Below, one piece after another: positions 8,060-13,173 of a stretch of DNA of 23,158 nt. The notes below the pieces were generated by a model that saw nothing but the letters and a program-made list of their open reading frames with translations, did not search any database and was not told where the DNA came from. Where the stretch lies: assembly GCA_946625225.1 (NCBI GenBank), contig CAMOTA010000036.1:1-23158 (forward strand). Direction: 5' to 3'. The position numbers were made by a program, and so were the translations under genes. How positions within the stretch are numbered: position 1 is the stretch's first letter; every line of letters begins with the position of its first letter. The DNA is from UBA9715 sp003452695. Its GTDB lineage: Bacteria; Actinomycetota; Coriobacteriia; Coriobacteriales; Eggerthellaceae.

Positions 8060-8190
8060 TTCACGCATTCCTTGGAACATCGCTTGAAAGGACGCCGACC
8101 CTGCTTTCCGAAAGCGGGGACGGGCGCGCTTCCCTTCTGGGCCGATTCGATTCGATACGGTCCGGTCCGGGTCGGTTCGTTCTGGCTCGT

Positions 8191-8967
8191 TCAGGGACGG
8201 CCGGCGCCCGCCTCGTGCACGAGCCGCAATCCGAGCAGCGTCAGCTCGGGGTTCACGTCGGTCACCGTCCGGCACAGCGGGGCCATGGTGGTCGCAAGGC
8301 CGCCCGTCGCCACGACCGGCGCCTCGTAGCCCAGCTCCGCGAAGACACGGCGCACGAAGCCGTCCACGCGGTCTGCCTCGCCATACACGATGCCCGATTG
8401 TATGGCATGCACGGTGTTGGTGCCGATGGCGCTTCCCGGATCGGCCAGGTCGATGGTGGGAAGCTTCGTCGCATGCAGGAACAGCGCCGCGGCCGAGGTC
8501 TCCAGGCCGGGTGCGATAATGCCGCCGACGAAGCGCCCCTGAGCATCGATAACTTCCAAATTCGTGGCCGTGCCGAAATCCACGACCACCACTGGGGCGC
8601 CGTACAGGAACCGAGCCGCCACGGCATCGGCTATGCGGTCGGCCCCGATTTCGGAGGGATTGGCATAGGTCGTGTCGAACAGGCCGGCGGCAGATGTCGC
8701 CGAGCAGATTACCGGCTGGAACCCGAAGGTCCGCGCCAGCGCGCGCTGCCACGAAGCGCCGAGCGTTGGCACGACCGACGCCATGACCGCCCCGCACACC
8801 GCGCTCGCGTGCAGCCCCTCGGATTCCAGCAAGGGCAAAAGCTTCATCCGCAGCTCGTCGGACGTGTCGGACTTCCCGCTGGCAATGCGCCACATATGAC
8901 GCAGCTCTTCGCCATCGTAGACGCCTATCACGGTCTGGGTGTTGCCGATGTCGATGGCCAGCAGCAT
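8191..8967 (-). CDS. coaX: Type III pantothenate kinase
   Basis: CoaX phosphorylates pantothenate, the first step of coenzyme A synthesis. The 258-residue protein has the ASKHA-fold signatures: AIDIGNT at residues 4-10 (phosphate loop, Asp6), NPSEIGADR with the catalytic Asp110, DFGTATN with Asp130, and GGIIAPGLETSAAALFLHATKLP, the typical substrate-binding loop. The ATG at 8967 has AAGGGG just upstream; the frame stays open for over 280 codons further upstream, but that part is the antisense of the response regulator. It lies 131 bases before the tsa fusion on the same strand and may be co-transcribed with it. Confidence 0.95.
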   Translation of the reverse strand: MLLAIDIGNTQTVIGVYDGEELRHMWRIASGKSDTSDELRMKLLPLLESEGLHASAVCGAVMASVVPTLGASWQRALARTFGFQPVICSATSAAGLFDTTYANPSEIGADRIADAVAARFLYGAPVVVVDFGTATNLEVIDAQGRFVGGIIAPGLETSAAALFLHATKLPTIDLADPGSAIGTNTVHAIQSGIVYGEADRVDGFVRRVFAELGYEAPVVATGGLATTMAPLCRTVTDVNPELTLLGLRLVHEAGAGRP

Positions 8968-9033
8968 TCCGTCCCCTTTCGAAAAAACATGTGCACATCG
9001 GGCGAAAGGGCCCGATTTCGCTTGGCAAACGGT

Positions 9034-9042
9034 ATTATAGCA
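9034..9042 (-). promoter_or_regulatory. Extended -10 promoter of coaX
   Basis: On the minus strand TG-C-TATAAT is a perfect extended -10 element. Transcription would begin near 9027, leaving a leader of about 60 bases before coaX. No -35 match is visible at the usual distance. Confidence 0.5.
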
Positions 9043-9102
9043 ACCGTGAAGCAATTGCCCGCCACGACTCCGACCGAACAGGACCGAACAGGAGAAGGCA
9101 CC

Positions 9103-9798
9103 ATGACCGAAGCAGCGAAGCGCATACTGGTCGTCGACGACGAAAGCTCCATCACCGAATTCGTGGGCTACGCCCTGCGCAAGGACGGCTACGAAGTGGA
9201 TGTGTTCGACAACGGCGAATCCGCTCTGGCCGCCGCCCGTCAGAAGCACTACGACCTGTTCATCCTCGATATAATGCTGCCCGGCATGGACGGCTACGAG
9301 CTGTGCCGGCGGCTGCGCGCCATAACAACGGCACCCGTGTTGTTCCTTTCCGCGCGCGACACCGAGCTGGACAAGGTGGTGGGCCTGGAAATCGGCGGCG
9401 ACGACTATCTGGCCAAGCCCTTCGGCGTGCGCGAGCTGATAGCGCGCGTGCACGCGCTGCTGCGCCGCAGCCTGAACAGCGACCTGGGGCCCGCCAGCAA
9501 CGCCATCACGGCCAGCGGCATAACGCTTGACGAAGACGCGCACACGGCAGAAGGCGAAAACGGCCCGCTGGACCTGACTCCGCGCGAATTCGAGCTGCTG
9601 GCATGCCTGATGAAGAGCGCCGGCAAGGTGGTCTCGCGCGAGGACCTGCTGCGCGACGCCTGGGGATGGGAGTACCTGACCGAGACGAAGACCGTTGACA
9701 CGCACATCAAGAGGCTGCGCGACAAGATAGAATCCGCCGGATACGATCCCGGCATGGTTGAAACGGTGCGTGGCTACGGCTATAGGTTCAGGCAATAA
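9103..9798 (+). CDS. OmpR/PhoB-family response regulator
   Basis: This is a two-component transcription factor of 231 residues. The receiver domain (about 6-120) has acidic pocket Asp12/Asp13, phospho-acceptor Asp56 in FILDIMLPGMDG, the switch Ser at LFLSARD, and Lys105 in DYLAKPFG. The winged-helix DNA-binding domain (about 140-230) shows LDLTPREFELLACLM, VVSREDLLRDAWG, VDTHIKRLRDKIE and VRGYGYRF. GGAGAAGG precedes the ATG. The histidine kinase frame begins at the stop codon, so the pair is coupled. The target genes are unknown. Confidence 0.94.
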   Translation: MTEAAKRILVVDDESSITEFVGYALRKDGYEVDVFDNGESALAAARQKHYDLFILDIMLPGMDGYELCRRLRAITTAPVLFLSARDTELDKVVGLEIGGDDYLAKPFGVRELIARVHALLRRSLNSDLGPASNAITASGITLDEDAHTAEGENGPLDLTPREFELLACLMKSAGKVVSREDLLRDAWGWEYLTETKTVDTHIKRLRDKIESAGYDPGMVETVRGYGYRFRQ

Positions 9799-10820
9799 AG
9801 CGGCTTCAGACATATTTCGCGCTGCTCGCAACGCTGCTGGCCATCCTCGCCGGATCGCTCATCCTGTTCGTGTGCGTGTGGCAATACGGCCTGCCGGGTT
9901 TCTCGTTTGCGCTGCTGCTGCCCGGCGCGTTGATAACGTTCGTGCTCAGCCTGCTCATAGGCTATTTCCTAGCCGAGCCCCTGCGGCTGCTGCTGCGCAA
10001 GGTGCGCGCCTACCGCGCCGGTGCGCCCGTAACCTTCGAACCCGACGGGCGCCTGTACGAATCCGACGAGCTGTCGGAATCGATGGGCGCGCTGGTGAAG
10101 AAGCTGGAATCGCAGCAAACCGACCTCGTGCGCGAAAGCCGCCGCCAGGGCGAATTCGTAAGCGATGTGGCCCACGAACTGCGCACGCCGTTAACTGCCA
10201 TCCGTGGCAACGCCGAGATGCTGCAAGACCCCGGCCTGCCGGATTCCATGCGCGAGAAGTTCGCGGGCATCATCGTGTCGGAAAGCGAACGGCTCAGCCG
10301 GTTGGTGAACGACCTGCTGGCGTTGCAGCGCATCGAAAACGACAGCACGCCGGCCGACGAGCTTTCGCGCGTGAACCTGCGCGAAGTGGCGCAAGGCGTA
10401 TTGGACGCCCTGCGGCCCATCTTGCAGGAACGCCAGGCGAACACGGCCCTATCCGGCGAGGCTCCCGACGTGCTCGGCAGTCCCGACCGCCTGAAGGAGG
10501 CCCTGACCAACCTGGTCGAAAACGCCAGCCGCTTCATCGAGCCCGGGGGGCATATCTCCATCGAGCTATCGGGGCTGCACGGCAATTCCATCGTGCAGGT
10601 AAGCGACGACGGCGCAGGCTTCGGCGACATCGATCCCACGCTGCTCTTCGGCCGCTTCTACCGCGCCGACACATCGCGCGCCCGCAACACGGGCGGCACG
10701 GGCCTTGGCCTTGCCATCGTGAAATCAATCGTGGAATCGCACGACGGCACCGTGGAAGCCGTGAACCGCGCTGGCGGCGGCGCCACGTTCATCATCGCCA
10801 TCCCCTCCATCGAGGAATAG
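9795..10820 (+). CDS. Sensor histidine kinase, apparent ATA start coupled to the response regulator
   Basis: This is the sensor partner of the upstream regulator. From 9795 the product has 341 residues: a first membrane helix (about 8-29), a loop of only about eight residues, a second helix (about 36-60), a HAMP-like linker, the H box FVSDVAHELRTPL with His127, an N box LVENASRFIEPGG, and ATP-lid motifs SDDGAGFGD and TGGTGLGLAIVKS. The only usual start codon in frame is GTG at 9870, which would delete the first membrane helix. The frame opens after a TAG at 9783, and the sole codon giving a normal N terminus (x-Lys-Arg-Leu-Gln-Thr-Tyr-Phe) is ATA at 9795, sharing ATAA with the regulator stop TAA. 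Either ATA is used, or an ATGA has mutated or been misread. The short loop suggests sensing within or at the membrane. Confidence 0.88.
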   Translation: MKRLQTYFALLATLLAILAGSLILFVCVWQYGLPGFSFALLLPGALITFVLSLLIGYFLAEPLRLLLRKVRAYRAGAPVTFEPDGRLYESDELSESMGALVKKLESQQTDLVRESRRQGEFVSDVAHELRTPLTAIRGNAEMLQDPGLPDSMREKFAGIIVSESERLSRLVNDLLALQRIENDSTPADELSRVNLREVAQGVLDALRPILQERQANTALSGEAPDVLGSPDRLKEALTNLVENASRFIEPGGHISIELSGLHGNSIVQVSDDGAGFGDIDPTLLFGRFYRADTSRARNTGGTGLGLAIVKSIVESHDGTVEAVNRAGGGATFIIAIPSIEE

Positions 10821-10824
10821 CCGA

Positions 10825-10903
10825 GTTGAAGCCCCCTTTAACGCATAATGCCTGAGGCTTCGTCATCGGACTCCAGGGCTTGTGCGCAGAAGGGGGATTC
10901 GAT
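10825..10903. mobile_element. Miniature inverted-repeat element, copy 0 (degenerate)
   Basis: This is the oldest-looking of four related 78-79 bp elements. It starts five bases after the histidine kinase stop. Its left end reads TTGAAGCCCCCTTTAACGCA and its right end AGAAGGGGGATTCGA, matching the arms and internal AGG/CAGG words of the copies at 10916, 16708 and 17794 with many substitutions. The flanking 8-mers do not match, so any target duplication has decayed. It has no coding capacity. Confidence 0.65.
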
Positions 10904-10915
10904 CAAATATATCTA

Positions 10916-10993
10916 CTTGAATCCCCCTTCTACGCACAAGCCAAGGTTTGACTGGCATTCCATCAGAGATTATGCACGGAATGGGGATTCAAG
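10916..10993. mobile_element. Miniature inverted-repeat element, copy 1, with near-perfect 8-bp target duplication
   Basis: A 78-bp element with terminal inverted repeats beginning CTTGAATCCCC and ending GGGGATTCAAG. It is flanked by TATATCTA at 10908-10915 and CATATCTA at 10994-11001 (7 of 8 identical), read here as a target-site duplication. It lies 12 bases after copy 0, and the right arm of copy 0 with the left arm of copy 1 makes an additional 24-bp inverted repeat with one mismatch. Confidence 0.8.
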
Positions 10994-11003
10994 CATATCT
11001 ATT

Positions 11004-11036
11004 GCGCTGCATGTTGCACACATCTCATGCAGAGCG
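11004..11036 (+). terminator. Possible terminator hairpin after the two-component operon
   Basis: GCGCTGCATG pairs with CATGCAGAGCG (one bulge) around a 12-base loop, followed by TGCTTTCC. The T run is poor and the site is 184 bases past the kinase stop, beyond two miniature elements. Confidence 0.25.
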
Positions 11037-11116
11037 TGCTTTCCTAGATGGCCCTCCCGAACGCGCAACGGCCAACGACCCGCTCCCCCGGGCCCCGCCA
11101 TAGCCGCCCGCCGACT

Positions 11117-11388
11117 CGCCCTCTGCGGCCGATTTCCGCCACGCCCCGGAGAGCGCCTCGCCCTCTGCCCCCGATTCCTGCCAGCTTTCAAATCTCGTGG
11201 CAGGAATCGGCCGCAGAGGGCGAGCTGCTGGCGCAAATCGGCCGCAGAGGGCGACCTCTACCCCCGATTCCTGCCACGGACTCGACCTCTGCGCCCGATT
11301 CCTGCCACGAAAATCCGAAGCTGGCAGGAATCGGGGGCAGAGGGCGAGGCGCTCTCCGGGGCGTGGCGGAAATCGGGGGCAGAGGGCG
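11117..11388. repeat. Giant near-perfect palindrome built from an 18-bp core
   Basis: The arms 11117-11187 and 11318-11388 (71 bp) are inverted copies with two mismatches, and the 130 bp between them continues the inverted symmetry less perfectly down to a GCGA tip at 11250-11253. The core AATCGGGGGCAGAGGGCG (with variants) occurs here four times forward (11205, 11236, 11329, 11371) and four times reversed (11117, 11159, 11252, 11283). The spacings 42/93/31 on one side mirror 31/93/42 on the other. A transcript of either strand could fold into a hairpin of roughly 135 imperfect pairs. No open frame here looks coding. Confidence 0.85.
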
Positions 11389-11415
11389 GATTCACGCAGG
11401 GGGTGCGGCAGGAGG

Positions 11416-11475
11416 AATCAAGGGCAGAGGGCGGATTCCCGCAGGGGGCGCGGCGCAAATCGGGGGCAAAGGGAC
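11416..11475 (+). repeat. Two further forward copies of the 18-bp core
   Basis: AATCAAGGGCAGAGGGCG at 11416 and AATCGGGGGCAAAGGGAC at 11458 continue the forward array of the palindrome at spacings of 45 and 42 bases. Between cores lies GATTC-CGCAGGGGG-GCGGC, also present after the core at 11371. These copies have no reversed partners. Confidence 0.7.
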
Positions 11476-11507
11476 CGCAGTGCGACGCATCGCCTCGCAA
11501 ACCTGCC

Positions 11508-11516
11508 TGTTATACT
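11508..11516 (+). promoter_or_regulatory. Extended -10 promoter of the FHA gene
   Basis: TG-T-TATACT is an extended -10 element like those of menG and coaX. Transcription would start near 11523, placing the palindrome 11516-11610 in a leader of about 130 bases. No -35 match is visible. Confidence 0.45.
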
Positions 11517-11610
11517 GTGTCAGGGAGATGTTTCTCTTGACACACGTGCTGTTGGCAAAAGGGAGTCTCCCCGACATTGCTTGTGTCAAGAGAAACGTCC
11601 CCCTGACACA
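11516..11610. repeat. 95-bp palindrome in the FHA gene leader
   Basis: Two 29-base arms (11516-11544 and 11582-11610) pair at 27 positions, with one wobble and one mismatch, around a 37-base loop that itself holds GGGAG-T-CTCCC. Each arm is in turn bounded by TGTGTCA and TGACACA, so it is a quasi-palindrome of its own; an extra TGACACAC follows at 11613. It ends 44 bases before the FHA start codon. It may be a REP-like mobile palindrome, an operator or an RNA leader; nothing decides between them. Confidence 0.75.
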
Positions 11611-11654
11611 CCTGACACACGCACAGGGGAAAACGGCAATCGGAGACGGGAAGT

Positions 11655-12656
11655 ATGGCTGCAAACGAGAACGCACCGAGTTCGATACTGTATGCGGACC
11701 TGAAGGACCTGGGTTGCAAGAACTACGATGTGGCGCTTATCCTTATGGAAACCGACCGGCGTTTCGGTGACATGGTGCTGCTCGACCGCATAGAATCGCG
11801 CAGCCAGCTTTCGCGCTACATCGTGCACGTGGCTCCGGGCGAGATGAGCGAAGCGTTCTTCAAGGACTTCACGCGCAGCGCGCCGGCCGTGCTGGCCCTT
11901 ATAGCGCAGCGCCAGACGAAAGGCGACGTGGCGCGCGTGGCTCCGCTCGTGGCCGAGCGCTATCGGGGCGCTTCGGCCGATGCGATGCGCCAAGCGCTGG
12001 AAGCCTATGGCGCCGACGGCAGCGTGTACCGCAACGCGCTTTCGCACATCGATTCCCTGCCCCTGGAAAACGAGGTGCAGCGGGCGCTACTGTTCCTGAT
12101 GCTGTTCATCGTGGCCGGATGCACGGGCGATCCGCATCGGGCCGCGAAGGTGGTGCACGACTTCGCGGCTAATTACGCAGGCGCGGCGTTCCGCACGGTC
12201 GAGGCCAGCATTGCCCTGAACGCCGACAGCGCGAGCCACGGCGCAGGTGAAGGAGACGGCGCCGACGAAACCGACGTGCGCCTGGGCCTGATGCGCATAG
12301 TGGGAGGCAAGCTGAAGAGCGGAAGCTCGTTGTATCCGCTCGCCACCGATGCGGCCGGCAGCATCATCGGGTCGCTCGCCTCCGGGCCCGCGGCTATAAC
12401 CGATGTGGACGCGGACGTGTCGCGCGAGCACGCGCGCATCTACCGCACGGGACAACACTGGTACATCGTGGGCCTGAACTCCACGAATGGAACATCGGTC
12501 ATATCCGGCGCGGACAAGGTCGTTCGCACAGTGGAGCCCCCACGCGGTGAACGCCCGCGCGGCTACGAGCCCGAACCGATGGAGATCTTGCCCTCCGACA
12601 CGATATGCTTGGGCGCCTCGACCCGTTTCATGGTCATGCCCATCTGGGGAGACTAG
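11655..12656 (+). CDS. FHA-domain protein with unidentified helical N-terminal region
   Basis: The 333-residue cytoplasmic protein has a C-terminal forkhead-associated domain (about 225-330), which binds phosphothreonine peptides. Its recognition residues Ser256, Arg257 and His259 (SREHARI) and Asn275 to Thr280 (NSTNGT) are present, followed by DTICLGASTRFMV. The first conserved FHA motif, usually Gly-Arg, is GS here (IIGSLASG), so one common phosphate-contact Arg is missing. Residues 1-220 are mostly helical (for example ALLFLMLFIVAG at 144-155), and I do not recognise the family. GGAGACGGGAAG precedes the ATG. The Ser/Thr kinase gene 517 bases downstream is the obvious partner, with the FHA domain likely reading kinase output; that link is inference. 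Confidence 0.85.
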   Translation: MAANENAPSSILYADLKDLGCKNYDVALILMETDRRFGDMVLLDRIESRSQLSRYIVHVAPGEMSEAFFKDFTRSAPAVLALIAQRQTKGDVARVAPLVAERYRGASADAMRQALEAYGADGSVYRNALSHIDSLPLENEVQRALLFLMLFIVAGCTGDPHRAAKVVHDFAANYAGAAFRTVEASIALNADSASHGAGEGDGADETDVRLGLMRIVGGKLKSGSSLYPLATDAAGSIIGSLASGPAAITDVDADVSREHARIYRTGQHWYIVGLNSTNGTSVISGADKVVRTVEPPRGERPRGYEPEPMEILPSDTICLGASTRFMVMPIWGD

Positions 12657-12713
12657 CGTGAACAGCACGGCGGCCGGCAGGTCTGGCGCAGCCGCAGGCC
12701 ACCCCCCGCGTTG

Positions 12714-12792
12714 CCGCGTTGCCGTTCGCGGTGGGGCCGGCTGCTCGGGCGGGGAAAGGGACGAGGACGATTCTGCAAGCACATTTGCTGAT
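12714..12792 (+). repeat. Dispersed repeat B, copy 1
   Basis: A roughly 79-bp G-rich sequence ending GATTCTGCAAGCACATTTGC and TGAT. It aligns along its length with 13023-13098 (inverted) and 17715-17793, sharing CCGCGTT near the left, GGGG blocks in the middle and CGAT-TGCA-GC-A-TT-CTGAT at the right. It is non-coding and follows the FHA gene by 57 bases. Confidence 0.6.
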
Positions 12793-12807
12793 GAATTCAA
12801 AAGTTAA

Positions 12808-12859
12808 GCCGAAGCCGAAGCAGAAGCCGGAGCCGAAGCAGAAGCCGGAGCCGAAGCCC
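12808..12859 (+). repeat. Short 18-bp tandem repeat
   Basis: GCCGAAGCAGAAGCCGGA occurs twice in a row (12814 and 12832) and is extended by partial units on both sides. A frame from 12791 would read Lys-Pro-Glu/Gln repeats, but it has no ribosome binding site and is not called a gene. Confidence 0.7.
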
Positions 12860-13022
12860 TCTTCACCACCCGAGCAACAGGCCCGACTGCGAACGACAAC
12901 GCGGCGGCAAGCGGCGGAACGGGAACGTTGCTGCCCACCGCCCGGCAAGCGGCGAAGACAGGGAGAAAGAGAGAGATAGGGAGAGGGGAATCAGGTTTGG
13001 CTTCGTCTTCGCTCTAGACATT

Positions 13023-13098
13023 ATCAGGAATTACGCCTGCAAAATCGCCTCCCGTCCCCCGCCCCGCCCCGCGCACTGGTCGGGCAGTGGACGGCAAC
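13023..13098 (-). repeat. Dispersed repeat B, copy 2 (inverted)
   Basis: On the minus strand it reads GTTGCCGTCCACTGCCCGAC, then a G-rich block, then TTTTGCAGGCGTAATTCCTG and AT. It is the closest relative of the copy at 17715, and the similarity continues beyond CTGAT into AAGCCAAACCTGATTCCCC at 12988-13006. It lies in the gap between the FHA gene and the Ser/Thr kinase. Confidence 0.65.
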
Positions 13099-13173
13099 AC
13101 AGAAACCGTCCCGATTGCAGGCCGCAATTAGTTGAACAACAAATGCGCGGGAAGGGCCGCTAGCATAGGAGCC

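Noticed and set aside
8060..8190. Short repeated words (TTCGATTCGAT, GGTCCGGTCCGGGTC) between coaX and the tsa fusion
   Set aside because: They are low-complexity microrepeats without a clear unit, structure or gene.
8060..9028. N-terminal 323-residue extension of the tsa fusion frame
   Set aside because: It is Arg-rich and lies wholly antisense-free but out of frame over coaX; a well-spaced ribosome site supports the start at 8059.
8968..9831. Upstream extension of coaX over the response regulator
   Set aside because: The sequence is antisense to the regulator; CoaX proteins begin near the AIDIGNT motif, and AAGGGG precedes the ATG at 8967.
10877..10942. Independent 24-bp terminator-like inverted repeat
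   Set aside because: It is explained as the right arm of miniature element copy 0 facing the left arm of copy 1.
11117..11475. CRISPR array
   Set aside because: Repeats occur in both orientations with unequal gaps and no cas genes.
11048..11770. Long plus-strand frames through the palindrome region
   Set aside because: They exist because GC-rich repeats lack stops; the translation is a repeated Arg/Gly/Pro pattern.
12791..12979. Small Lys-Pro/Glu-rich frame from the 18-bp tandem repeat
   Set aside because: It has no ribosome binding site, and the composition follows directly from the repeat.
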